Assembly: GCF_027595985.1 (NCBI RefSeq)
Contig: NC_073313.1
Span: 111,594,552 to 111,658,551 of the forward strand
Direction of reading: 5' to 3'
Length of the DNA: 64,000 nucleotides
Origin: Sorex araneus
Lineage: Eukaryota > Chordata > Mammalia > Eulipotyphla > Soricidae
Of the stretch, positions 22,752-33,928 are shown one piece after another (the first letter of the stretch is position 1; each line of letters starts with the position of its first letter). The notes beneath the pieces are model-generated. The model did not search any database. It was not told where the DNA came from and worked only from the letters and a program-made list of their open reading frames with translations. The translations under genes were made by a program, and so were the position numbers.

Positions 22752-22996
22752 CTGTATTCACTGTCATCCCATTGCTCATTGATTTGTTCGAGCGGGCACC
22801 AGTAACGTCTCTCATTGTGAGATTTATTATTACTGTTTTTGTCATATTCAATACACCCAGGTAGCTTGCCAGGCTTTGCCGGGCGGGCTCAATACTCTCA
22901 GTAGCTTGCCGGGCTCTCCGAGAGGGGCGGAGGAATGGAACAGGAGTGGGCCGCGTGAAAGGCGAACGCCCTACCGCGGTGCTATCGCTCCAGCCC
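22752..22996 (-). repeat. SINE2, full length
   Basis: Reverse full-length copy: tail 'cactgtcatcccattgctca', centre 'gggcaccagtaacgtctctc', GC-rich head 'gccctaccgcggtgctatcg' ending 'ctccagccc'. Least decayed SINE2 head in the window. Confidence 0.92.
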
Positions 22997-23841
22997 AATA
23001 ACTATTATTTGTTGCATTATTTTTTTACTTTTTTAATTAGTTTTACTACATAAATTTACTTTTCATAATGTGACTGAAATTACCTTCTACCAGGGTTAAT
23101 ATTTTGGGAATTGATTCAGAAATCTCTGAGTGCTCCAAATTATAAAAGCTTAATTTATATTATATTTCATGTAGATGTATTTGGAACTGAACATTGTGTA
23201 TCATGTGAGTTAAAGCTCTGGAAATGATAGTTGTTGAAATGATCTTCCTTTAAGCACAGTGCTCTATTGTTACTTTTGCATAAATCAAATGACCATTTGT
23301 GTATGAAATTGTTTCTGCATTCTAATAAATTCAACTGGTTAGTTGTTTAGCCCTGGATAATATCACTATAATTTATTTTGCCCTGTTGGAAATCATAATA
23401 TCTGAAAGTATATTTAATGTTGTTCATTTATGGTTATGTTTATACCCAGAAAAACAGTCTGGCACCTAAACTAGTCCAAAAGCAAGAAGGCCTTTGAGAC
23501 ATTGACCCATCTGAGGAAATCCAAAAAGCCTTTATGACATTGATTTCCAGACCCAGAGTACAGCTGAACCCCCTCCCAGGAGATCCTTCAACACTGGAAT
23601 AAAGCTCTATGAATATCAAAAGAAGACCATCAACAGTTCCAAGCTGCCCCTGTGGCAACTACTTTAGCAATAGACTTCGGGGTACAATTTAGGAAAATTG
23701 TATATAAACCAAGTCAGCAGAGGCAAATTGATACACTACACATTTTGGGAAAATGATAAAAAAAATCTGCCTGAGACATAAACTTTCTTACTTATCTTTA
23801 CAGTGTTTTATTATTTTATTTTATTTTAATTTTTTATCTTA
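22997..23841. other. No recognisable feature
   Basis: Unassigned. 23460-23560 has a weak internal repeat ('ggcctttgagacattgaccc' resembling 'agcctttatgacattgattt') of unknown origin. The 72-aa reverse frame here has no motif. Confidence 0.45.
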
Positions 23842-24140
23842 TAAGGTAGTTCACGATATTTGATTGCATTTAATATTCAGACACCAATCCCACCATCATT
23901 ACACCTTCCCACCACCATATTTCGGATGTCTCCATTCCAAACCCCAATTTCTGCCCCACAGCAGAACAGAAACAATATATTTTATATTGTTTGTTAAGGA
24001 AAAACGCTGAAAATGCTACTAAAAAGTATCTTTAGAGAAAATAGTGTTAAGATTGTTGTATTTTACCCAGGGGCTATTAAATCCTTCTATAAGAGATCAC
24101 TAACATGTTGTTAAAGGTTGGGCGTTGTGTGCTTTTATAT
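23842..24140 (-). mobile_element. Element X, 3' half (left part of an interrupted copy)
   Basis: Same 3' half as at 22049 ('agttcacgatatttgattgc' to 'ttgttaaaggttgggcgttg'). It continues after the nested SINE2 and L1 at 25306-25690. Confidence 0.75.
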
Positions 24141-24160
24141 ATGTGTGTGTGTATATATAT

Positions 24161-24390
24161 GTAGCACTGCAGCACTGTTGTCCCGTTGCTCATCGATTTG
24201 CTCGAGCGAGCACCAGTAATGTCTCCATTGTGAAACTTGTTGTTATTGTTTTTGGCATATCGAATATACCACGGGTAGCTTGCCAGGCTCTTCCATGTGG
24301 GAAAGATACTCTCAGTAGCTTGCCAGGCTCTCCGAGAGGAATGGAGGAATCAAACCCGGGTCAGCCATGTGCAAGGCAAATGCCCTACCC
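24161..24390 (-). repeat. SINE2 in element X microsatellite
   Basis: Reverse copy from 'gtagcactgcagcactgttg' to 'gcaaggcaaatgccctaccc'; the terminal head bases are missing. It is flanked by 'tatatatgtgtgtgt'-type repeats on both sides. Confidence 0.9.
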
Positions 24391-24421
24391 CTATATATGT
24401 GTGTGTTAAAAATATATTTCC

Positions 24422-25305
24422 CGCTATGCCGACTGGTCCAGCCCTTTTGGAAAACAATATGGACAGTTCTCATAAAATTAGAAATTGAGCTTCCATTTGA
24501 CCCAGCAATACCACTCCTGGGAATATATCCCAGAGAGGCAAAAAGGTATAGTAGAGATGACATCTGCATTTCTACGTTCATTACAGCACTTTTTACAATA
24601 ACCACAATCTGGAAAAAAACAGAGTGCCCAAAAACAGATGACCGGTTAAAGAAACTCTGATACATCTACACAATGGAATACTATGTAGCTGTCAGAAAAC
24701 ATGAAGTCATGAAATTTGCATACAAGTGGATCAACATGGAAAGTATCATGCTGATTGAAATGAGTCAGAAAGAAAGAGACAGACATAGAAAGATTGCACT
24801 CATATGTGGACTATAAAGTAGCTGAGAGATACAAGCTTGCAAGGATGCAATTTCTTGCAGATATTTCTTTGGACTTAGTTACTTAAATACTAAAATACAG
24901 AAATCCAAAACCGTGCAGCCGCTAGTACGGCCACTCGACCTCATATCTCTTCATGCTCAGCAATGGAAAACAAATTAACAAATGCTTTCTTTTAAGCAGG
25001 TCCGACTGTAGGGGGGAGAAAATTCAAATAATAATGTTTTTTGTGGAAATATTGAATGTAATCAAAGTAAAGTGAAAGTAAAGTGAAATTTATCAGTTAC
25101 ACAGGCGGGGTGGGGGCTGGGGACGTGGGGGGAGGGGGGAGGTATATCGTGATTCTTGGTGGTGGAATATGTGCACTGGTGAAGGGATGGGTGTTCGAGC
25201 ATTGTATAACTGAGACTTAAACCTGAAAGTTTTGTAACTTTACACATGGTGATTCAATAAAAGAATAAATTAATTAAAAAAATAAAATAAATAAAACCCA
25301 AAATT
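24422..25305 (+). mobile_element. Young L1 3' end with A-tail
   Basis: 5'-truncated forward L1 of 884 bp. The ORF2 C-terminus reads cleanly in the 24367-24660 frame ('[16 protein letters not shown]', 'KTECPKTDD'), then 3' UTR with a G-rich stretch (25105-25140) and the terminal 'acatggtgattcaataaaag'. The left TSD 'aaaatatatttccc' recurs at the right with an expanded TA run. It lies in the TA-rich centre of element X. Confidence 0.9.
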
Positions 25306-25690
25306 ATAAAATATATATATATTTCCCTCTAAATATTGGTTGCCTCCTACTTTGAACCCCATAAAATGTGATGCTGTACTCTTGGGGTATGGGTATTGTG
25401 TGTTCTATGATGTGTTCAGGAATAGATCCAGGAATAGGTTCACTCATGGGTGAAGTTATGCCTGAGCATGTGGAGAGCAGCCATGAGTATGGCGGTAGTT
25501 GTGTTCTGGAGGTTTTTGGCTGCTGGGTCTGGGTCTTTTGGGAAGGGGAGAGGTCTCACCTGACCCCCTCTGGGGAGCCCCGAGTGAAAGAGTCTGGCTT
25601 GTGGTCCAGTGACATGGGTATGGCGAGCATCATGTTATGCTCCCTTCCAGGAGAGAAGGACATGTTATCTTGGGAATTTGATGCAGTTCT
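25306..25690 (-). mobile_element. Element X, 5' half (right part of an interrupted copy)
   Basis: Antisense X 5' region: 'ggttgcctcctactttgaac', 'gagcatgtggagagcagcca', 'ggaggtttttggctgctggg'. This half is the part related to the RTE1 5' UTR. A 111-aa forward frame (25368-25703) overlies it and is chance. Confidence 0.7.
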
Positions 25691-25842
25691 ACTTGGTATG
25701 TGAACTTGGTCCTTTCTATTTTGGAGAAACCTTATTCTCTCTTAAGTGAAAAATTCTCTTTTTGTTCCCTAATCTCTCAAATAAACTTAATTTACTTTAC
25801 TATTTATTCCCACCACCATCCCTCTCCCCAACCTGCACCATG

Positions 25843-25864
25843 CCACACACACACGCATAAGCGT

Positions 25865-25896
<32 letters not shown>
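25843..25896 (+). repeat. (CA)n microsatellite
   Basis: Two CA runs separated by 'cgcataagcgtg'; the second is pure CA for about 30 bp. The surrounding 25691-26320 has no other recognised feature. Confidence 0.95.
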
Positions 25897-25898
<2 letters not shown>

Positions 25899-26319
25899 CC
25901 CTTGCAATTCTTTTCTGTGAGGGAACTCTACAAACCTAGAAAGCCGGGGTAGAACTTAGGACTGTCATTTCTTTCATGCACAGAGCAATCACTCCTCAGT
26001 CCACCCTGAGTTCCACTGGACTCCTAAAAATTGGGTGGAAGGAATAATTTCCCAACCTGTACTGAACAAGTGTGACTCAGGTTCAGTTTGAGGAATTCAA
26101 CATGACAATGATAAGAAGCTAGGTCTGTACTATTCTGTGCTTATAGGAGATTTTCATCGGTTCTAAACTTCTCTAAGTACTCCCCCAGGTGCCTGTAAGG
26201 GTAGAGAGGGAAGCTATTAATACCCTTCTGCAAACTGCCCCTTTTCTTCTCTCCATTTCAGATAAGCTACCTGAAAAATCCTAAACTAATAATAAACAAA
26301 AACTGAAAGAATTTGGCTG

Positions 26320-26860
26320 GGTGGAGTTTGTTGTTTTTATCTTGTCAAGTTCTACCAGTACTTTTTATATCTAAGATACAATTCCTTTTTCAGATAAGTG
26401 GTGGAAAATATTCACTTCCAATCTGAGGAGCTGCCTTTTAATCCTAATAATCACTTCATTTTTCACTGAAGAAGCTTCTTATTTTGTTACAGACCTATTT
26501 AATTATCTTTGCTCCATTTGCTTAGCCAATGGAATAGAATCATTAAAAACAACTCGATATTTTCCTCAATGTGGATTCAGGTCTGATATGGAGGCCTTTA
26601 ATTTGGCTCTTGTGCATGGTCTTAGAAAGGGGTCTTAATTCACTCTTTTTCCTATGACTGAACAGTTATCACACTATTTGAGGAAGAGGACTTCTTTGGT
26701 CTACTTCATACTTTTTTCTATTTTATTGAAGATTAATCATTCACATACCTGGAGCTATATCTCAGACTCTCAATTCCAATACATTGTTCTGAATTTTTAT
26801 CCTTTATTTCTGTCTAAATACCACATTGTTTTGATTCTTATGGCTAAAAATAAAGGAAGA
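26320..26860 (-). mobile_element. Old L1 ORF2 fragment
   Basis: Antisense L1 ORF2 text ('tctgaggagctgccttttaa', 'gaagcttcttattttgttac', 'accacattgttttgattctt'). Diverged, no TSD. Confidence 0.7.
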
Positions 26861-26869
26861 AATGAATAA

Positions 26870-27590
26870 AAACTTCCTCAAAAGACATACAGATGGCCAA
26901 AATTATATGAAATAAGTTCTATCCATTACTGATTATCAGAGACATGCAAATCAAAACAATAAGACATCTCACTTTAGTGAAATTGGTATACATCACAAAG
27001 ACCCAAACCAACAGGTATTGTCCTGAACATGGGGAAAAAGGAACCCTCATTCTCTTCTGTTAAGAATGTCAACAGGTCAAGTCAAAACTAGGAATTGAAC
27101 TTGATACATCAATTTCATTTTTTGGCATCTACCCAAGGGAGCAAAATATATGGAAATAACTCAAGTGTCTAAGAACAGATGAATAGATAAAGAAACTACA
27201 CACAATGGTGCATATACACAATGAAATACTACTAAGATATAAGAAAAGATGAAATCATGCAATATACTGCTATATGGATGGATCTGGAGAGTATCATGCC
27301 CAGCAAATTTAGACAGGAGAGGGACAGACAGAATGACTTCTCCCATATACAGGATCTAAAGAAGCATAGCAGGGGACTAACATATGCCACAGAGGCCACA
27401 AACAGTGAGAACTGGTCTTCAGTAAGAAGTTTACCATAGGTGGGGGAGTTTTGCTGGGAGAAACTGGAAAGTTAAAGATGAAAGTGGAAATTCTGGTGGA
27501 GACTGTTGTATTGAATGTTTATGAGTTAAGCCCTTCTATTAACAAATTTGTAATTTATGATGCCTAAAAATTATAAAGAATCTGGTTTTA
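26870..27590 (+). mobile_element. Old L1, ORF2 end and 3' UTR
   Basis: Forward L1: 'cagagacatgcaaatcaaaa', 'tggatggatctggagagtat', 3' end 'tttatgatgcctaaaaatta'. The 60-aa frame at 27257 is a remnant of the ORF2 C-terminus region. Confidence 0.8.
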
Positions 27591-27599
27591 GATCAGGAG

Positions 27600-28331
27600 T
27601 TTTTAGACTAAAGTGGATAGTTATAAAACTTAATTAGTATTGGTTCTTTAAATGTTACAAAGACCCTTTGATTTATGATTTATTAAGTTTAACTTTTATC
27701 AAGACTTCTCTGGGTTATCAAGGAAGTGAACTGCTATTAAACATTCCAAGGAAGTTCACTGCTTAAAACTCCAAGGAAGTTCACTGCTATTAAACATTCG
27801 CAATTGCAATCTTTTGCGGGTTCTTCAGAATCCACATCAAGTCTTTTAACCTACGAAAAAAGTGCTTTGTGAATATTGCATCAAATAAACTATCTTATAT
27901 AATTTGCATATACAATCTAAGTAATTCTCACAACAGTATCATGAAGAAGATATTACTACATATTTTTAAAGTAAACAGAGTTTTGATGAGAAAAATTTAA
28001 CTCAACTTCTGAAATCCATTGAAATTTTTATTACTGTAATTACTGTAACTAAAGTAAATTATTAACTGTAGTTACTTTATTAACTTCAATTAAAAATCTT
28101 GAAATATCATTTAAGTAAATTTTCTTTTCTTTTATTTATTATTTAATTATTGTGATATATTATTATAAAGTAGTACTTTATTCATCATTAAAGAATCACT
28201 AAACATCAACTTTAAAATATGAATTATTTTCATTTACAGTAATGTCTTGTGTTGGAGCTAATTTCTTCTTCCTGTTAATTAGCCATTGCCAAGTAGATAT
28301 ATTCTTCAGCATAATTTTTTATTTTATTTTT
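27600..28331. other. No recognisable feature; short local repeat
   Basis: AT-rich. At 27718-27800 a phrase 'aaggaagt(t/g)cactgctattaaacattc' is repeated about three times in tandem-like fashion. Nothing else supported. Confidence 0.5.
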
Positions 28332-28612
28332 ATAAAGTTGTTCGCAATATTTGATTATATTTAATATTCAAACACCAATCCCACAACCATTACACCTTCC
28401 CACCACATTTCCATCCAGAACCCCAAAACCTGGCACCCAAGCAGAACTGAAATAATTTATTTTTATTGCTTATTATGAATAATCCACTAAAATGAGAGAC
28501 AAAAGTTTCTTAGAGGAAAGTGTGTGAAGATTATTGCATTTCACCCAGGAGCCATTAAGTCCTTCTGTAAGAGATTAGTAACATGTAAAAGGTTGAGCCT
28601 GTGTGCTTAAAT
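28332..28612 (-). mobile_element. Element X, 3' half
   Basis: Third reverse copy of the X 3' half ('gttcgcaatatttgattata' to 'aaaaggttgagcctgtgtgc'), again followed directly by an RTE1-type repeat. Confidence 0.7.
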
Positions 28613-28876
28613 TTAGCACTGTAGAAGTATCCTCCCATTGTTCATTGATTTGCTGGAGCGGGCACCAGTAACGTCTCCATACGCCCCAGCCCTGAGATTT
28701 TAGCAGCCTCTCCTCACTCGTCTTTCCCAATGATTGGAGGCTCTTTCAGGGTCAAGGGAATGAGACCTGCTATTGTTGCTGTATTTGGCATATTGAATAT
28801 GCCACGAGGAGCTTGCCAGGTTCTTCCGTGTGGGCGGGATACTCTAGGTAACTTGCCGGACTCTCTGAGAGGGATG
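28613..28876 (-). mobile_element. RTE1-derived non-autonomous element
   Basis: Reverse: tail 'agcactgtagaagtatcctc', 'gagcgggcaccagtaacgtc', then the RTE1 5'UTR segment 'gagattttagcagcctctcc' to 'ctctctgagagggatgg'. It has no tRNA head, so it belongs with 3296 and 62039 rather than with SINE2. Confidence 0.85.
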
Positions 28877-29018
28877 GAGAATGTATATCAGAGAATACAA
28901 GAAAGTATGTTAAAAACAAAAACATATGGGCTGCTTTATGCACATCAGTGGGCTAGACTATAAGAGGTTGAGTGGCTGCAAAGTGGCTGCGTGCTTCCAG
29001 GAACTTTGTTTTATATAG

Positions 29019-29019
29019 C

Positions 29020-29074
<55 letters not shown>

Positions 29075-29110
29075 TATATATACATGCGTGTATATATATG
29101 TATCTGTATA
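29019..29110. repeat. (TC)n(TA)n microsatellite
   Basis: A TC run of about 22 bp followed by TA alternation and a TA/TG-rich border. It generates two chance frames with SLSLSL and YIYIYI repeats. Confidence 0.95.
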
Positions 29111-31059
29111 AGTATATTTCCACTGAAGGATGGTTCCCTTCATCCTTCAGTCAGGAGTTTTCAGTCAGGAGACCAGTGGATTGTTTAATTGTGGTGCCTT
29201 GGATTGCATCTCCTTAGAAATTTAGATGTGAATCTAGAGAGCGGGGTCTATTGTTGAGTCACCTATAAATGATGACAGCCGTGGGAAATGGGCATGGCTA
29301 TCAGGGCTTCTGGAAGTACAGGTTTCTGTGGTGAGAATACACTTGGCAGATAATTTTTTAATTAGGCAGTATCCACTTCTATTTCCACTTCTGAAAAGAA
29401 ATTTTCATATTGTGTAATGGAATCTTTTGGGTAATTTCATTGAAATATTAGGTATAGGACATTTACTAGACGAATCCACTTTACTAGAAGGATTCATGCA
29501 AAAAACTTTTCTATCATAAATGTTTTAACCTTCCTAGGAAGTGCTAGTTCTCCTAACCAGAATTTGTATCTTATGTATTTGGATGTGTGTATGAAAAGTG
29601 CTTTGGTTAACTAGTCTGTGATACATTGCATATATTAAATACATTTTGGGTGGTCTCTGTTACAGAATATTGATATGATGTGAAATATTTATCCATTAAT
29701 AATATATAACATATTTTTCTAGGTTTCTATTATCTCTGACTTCTTTTATAAAGCTCAATTAAATAACTTCATATATATGTAATCTTTCTGTAGTATATTA
29801 ATGATGCATGCAAATTGGTCAGCATTAGAAGAAATTGTAGGAACAAAAAAAGGAAAATTCCTCCATTTGTCTGTGTTCTCATAATATTCACAGAATCAAA
29901 TTAGCATTAGAGTAATTACTAGGACAAATGAACAAATTGAATTTTATACATGTGAAGAATTTAAATAAGCATAACTTCTGAGATAGGAAAAGACAAGCTT
30001 GTCCTTAGCTAGGAAATGGAAGTAGAGGCATAATACTACAAGAAAAGAAAGTGACCCTAAATCCAGATGCTCTGTAAATAGATGATTGCCCTGTTATTAC
30101 CCTGTTATTAAGAAACTTTCTCAATAGATAAGGTAATTTTAGAGATATTCCTAAGCCTCATAAAATAACCCACTTTTCTTTTTCTAAGCAGTTTAAAGGA
30201 AGTGTTAATAATATTTCTTGAAGCAGTAGGACTTTGACCTTATCTCATAATAATTCACATGTCACACAGACATATCTTTGGTAAGAACAGTACTGAACAT
30301 CTTAAAAAAATCTTTCTGAATAGTTTTATGAGGTCTGTCATTGAATATCAAACTGTAATTGTTTTTGATACCTTGAAAACTATGTAAATATATTCTCTGA
30401 AATTTAAAGCATTTCATAATTTTAATTTATACATTGTTATGTTTCCTTCAGGCAGGGAGCTAGCTATCTGACATTTTTTGGTGTGTGTTTTATTCATGAA
30501 ATCAGGGAAACATCTTGCAGGATAAAGAAACATAGGAGCAGAAAGGTTGTCTTTTTCTAACTCACCCTGATAGTTTAATAACAAAACCATAATAATGAAA
30601 ATATCTATGTTTGGTTATTGTTTGTTCTTTTACTGACAAATCAAGTTGGATATAATATCACACTATAATGATAAGCCTATATAAAAATTGGACTCTGCAT
30701 AAAATATTATATCCTGAATAATGCCGAGTTACTATTTCCTTTTTGTATCTCCTCTTATAATAAAATGGGGAAATTTAAGAAGAACATGAAAAATATTCCA
30801 TTGTCCAAGAATGCATAGAATCAGAGATTCAAATATCAGCAAAACCGAGGTTTTTCAAAGCTACTGACTAATATATCAAAAGATAGGATTTTGATAAGCA
30901 GGCACACTCCAGCATACAGAAATTGAGATGATATCCCTAACACTAGCCTCTGGCCCATTTATTCATTTGTCAGATACTTCTGCGCTCACATTCTATTTGG
31001 AAATGCATGTTGTTAAAGATACAGCTTCCAAATTTGATTTTAAAGTAATTTCTTCATTC
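29111..31059. other. Repeat-poor unique sequence
   Basis: The longest stretch (about 1.9 kb) without a recognised mobile element. AT-rich, no splice-flanked exon I can support. A 117-aa frame (30928-31281) begins here but runs into the LTR and its leucine/proline-rich tail is LTR sequence, so I treat it as chance. Confidence 0.5.
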
Positions 31060-31065
31060 ATAGAT

Positions 31066-32332
31066 TGTTTAAACAAAAAAGAAAAAATGAAGATCCTCTG
31101 GTGGCTGCTGCTGCTGCTGGACACCTGTGTGCATTTGATAGCCCTGAGCTGCCTCCCCGCCTCCCCACCTCCCCAGGCCCCCCAACAGAGACACAGAGAG
31201 ACAGGGAGATGGGGAGGCTGGGGACCAGAGTCAGATGGTGAAAATGGCCCCTTTAATGCAGAGTTGCTAGCATACTTATAGAACAACTGAAGGGGGGGGG
31301 GGTTGAGGTAAGCACAGGTGTGATGGTCATTTACATAGATAAACATTTGGCAGAGGAAATTCTTTCAGGGAGATCAACTCAAGGAGACACTCTGTCTCCC
31401 AGAGACAACTGCGTTGCTTTTATGTTTCCCTCTAATTGTATTAAGTTATCAATACTAGCAGTTGTTTGGATAAACACAGTAAGAGACAAAGATCCAACAC
31501 TTAGTTCTCTGGGCTGAGAGCAAACAAGGCTTTAAACACTTGGTTGTCTGGGCTCTGAGTGCAAGCAAGGCTTTTACCGTAAATCCCAGACTAAGACCTC
31601 AGGCCAGTTCAGCTAGTCCTTCCCCAGGGGGGTCCTGTTTCTAAAGTTGTAACAGTTTGCATGAAAACCATGCATTTATGCTTTCTAGAATGTCCCATTT
31701 CGATGACGGGTAGTTTTGCCACTCGCCCCGGGTCCATCCCAGTCCCACGGCGGGACCTCCCCTTTGGGGTGTCAGGAACTACAGAAACTGAAGCCTGAGT
31801 CAAGTAGTTATAATCAAGTAATTATGCCCAGGGGCAGATATATTTCAGAGTCAATCAACTCCCAAATATTAGGAGCACAGCATTAATGGTCTTTCTGTGT
31901 TTAACCAAAGAACATTGCTCTATGGTAACATATAAAAAGGCTATAGGGGAAACAGAAAAGCAAGTACAAATTTACAGCACTTCAAATACAAACCAGTGTC
32001 AATACGCGTTCAGAATTACTAGAAAGTTTTGTCGTACAAGCAATCGAGATTAACATTGGGGACTGTCACAATGCGAGGGAAAGATTACAAATAAACTTTA
32101 ACTAAATTAGGGATGCTAGCAAGGGTAATATAAATTCCTCTAGGAGGAGGAAAGGAGACAATTCACTGAATAGGCCTAAAGCACTTAGGGTTAATATCCA
32201 ACAAAAAGGGGAGGTTGAAGATAGATTTTGGCTAAATTAAGGATGTTAGCAAGGGCATGGTAAGTTTCTCTGGGAGGAGGAAAAGGGCAATTCACTGATA
32301 AAATCTAAAGCAGTTAGGGTTGATATCCAACA
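31066..32332 (-). mobile_element. Solo LTR, family B, probable 6-bp TSD
   Basis: Reverse LTR of about 1.27 kb from 'tgtttaaac' to 'gatatccaaca'. Flanks ATAGAT (31060-31065) and GTAGAT (32333-32338) match at 5 of 6. The antisense polyadenylation signal 'tttaat' is at 31252-31257. It shares a core with family A ('gataaacacagtaagagaca', 'cggcgggacc', 'ggtgtcaggaactac'), so A and B are related ERV2-like LTRs. No internal retroviral genes. Confidence 0.75.
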
Positions 32333-32333
32333 G
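32087..32333 (-). repeat. Tandem duplication at the LTR B U3 end
   Basis: Two units of about 120 bp (about 32092-32210 and 32222-32333) share 'aaatta(g/a)ggatg(c/t)tagcaaggg', the run of 'ggaggagg' and 'agggtt(a/g)atatccaaca'. This lies at the 5' (U3) end of the LTR in its own sense, where enhancer repeats are commonly found. Confidence 0.8.
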
Positions 32334-32338
32334 TAGAT

Positions 32339-32720
32339 TTTGTGGCCAAAGACTGCATTTTAGAATTAAACAGATTTCATCCAATCTTTGACAGCAATCC
32401 TTAATTGCATTATTTGCACATCTGTATCAAACATTAGCACCTGAATTCTAGTTTTTAGGTAATTGTACACTGCCCTAAGGATCATTCTCTATTCATGGAT
32501 TATAGAAATAACTATTTTGAATGATAATAGATGTGGCATATGGTTTTATTTTAAAGGATTTATAAGTAAAAATTAAAAGAGATAGCATATATAGGAATAT
32601 AAAAAATCTATAAATAAATGTATTTCATTCATTTGGATTATGAGACCATTTTGTGCTGTTTTTAAATATCTTCTTGTTCTTTAAAAAGTTAACACAAATT
32701 TTCTTTAAAACACATATATA
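32339..32720. other. No recognisable feature
   Basis: AT-rich, unassigned. Confidence 0.45.
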
Positions 32721-32721
32721 G

Positions 32722-32830
32722 AAAGGACCAGAGTGATAATACAACGGGTAGGGCACTTGCCTTGAACTAAGCCAACATGGATTTGATCCTGGGTCCTCCA
32801 GAAGTTATCCCTTCAATGCAGAACCAAAAA
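32722..32830 (+). repeat. SINE1 5' fragment, degenerate
   Basis: Head 'aaaggaccagagtgataata', 'gggtagggcacttgccttg', box-B-like 'ggatttgatcc', then a short decayed tail. Confidence 0.7.
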
Positions 32831-32834
32831 TAAG

Positions 32835-33100
32835 TGGAAGAGGCCCAGTCTCAATTCGAGCAGGCTGGGAGATCTCAGCCACAGGTGCCAAATATCTGGG
32901 TTCCTCTGTCGGTTCCTTCATGCGTGAGGTTCGACTGAGCATGTGGAGAGTGGCCTTAAGTATGGTTACAGCTGGGTTCTGGAGGTCTTTGGCTGCTGGG
33001 GTTCTGCTTAGGGAGGGGAGGGAAATTCAACCTGCCCCTCTCTGAGGGGACCCCAGTGAAGACAGCCTGGCATGGGGGCAGGAAATTCTGTGTGAAACTA
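32835..33100 (-). mobile_element. RTE1 5' UTR module
   Basis: Reverse module homologous to 3600-3870: 'ggttccttcatgcgtgaggt', 'catgtggagagtggcct', 'ggaggtctttggctgctggg', then 'ctctgaggggaccccagtga', which extends further 5' and links the RTE1 UTR to element X. Confidence 0.7.
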
Positions 33101-33655
33101 AAAAATGAGTGACGTTGTAAGTCATGGTGCCTTTAAAATAAATAATTTAAAAATGGAATAAATGGATTTACATTCCAGTGACTTATTAGCTGTAGTATTT
33201 TCACTCAGGAGAAAAAGCTTAAATAAAATTTACTTCTACTCTTTTGTAACTTTGAATGGTGGTTTTAGGCAATGAAAATAGTTTTATTCCCCAGAGCATC
33301 ATAATATAGAAGTGAATATTCTGACAGAGAGAATGAAAAGATTTGAAAGCTTGTGATTAAGCTGTAGGCAGATATGTTTTAGTGATAAGGAAATTAAATC
33401 ATTTTATGGGATGGAAATTTGAGGGAAAATGAAAACCTCTTCTTCTTCTAATAGTATGCTGAAAATTGCTTTACTATTTTTTTATTTTGCTGTTGTCACA
33501 ATATATTTACTAAAAGCAAGTGGCAAAGGGTATTTTTATTACTGCTGTTTTCAAGATTTGTCTGTCCTTGTACTGGAATAGAAATGTACGATTAATGCTT
33601 TTCATATATTTTAACACTCTGTTTATTAATAAGTGAAGGCACACACAAACTTCTT
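33101..33655. other. L1-like tail, then unassigned
   Basis: 33105-33165 resembles a forward old L1 terminus ('gttgtaagtcatggtgcctt' then A-rich). The rest is AT-rich and unassigned. Confidence 0.4.
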
Positions 33656-33928
33656 CTTGTACCATATAAGCTTACTAGCCAGCCATGATCCAGAGACTCA
33701 CAAATTAATCTCAGAAGAGATCAACAAGCTGCAGAGATGCCTCCGGACTCCAAAGTCTCTAAGGAGTTAAAAATGTAATTCCACCTATATCACTCTATTT
33801 AAAATTTTAGAACTCCGAGTTCATGCGGCAGCATCTGCGGCCACATGACACCTCACCAGGAGTAGCGTAGCACATTGAATGGGGTGTAAAATAGAAAGCA
33901 ACCCATCTCAATTAAGAAAATATTAGCA

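Noticed and set aside
27718..27800. CRISPR-like short repeats ('aaggaagttcactgctattaaa')
   Set aside because: Only about three imperfect adjacent copies with no regular spacers, in a mammalian genome; a local tandem duplication.
30928..31281. 117-aa frame with a leucine-rich stretch resembling a signal peptide
   Set aside because: It straddles unique DNA and the U5 side of the family B LTR; no splice or start context and no motif support.
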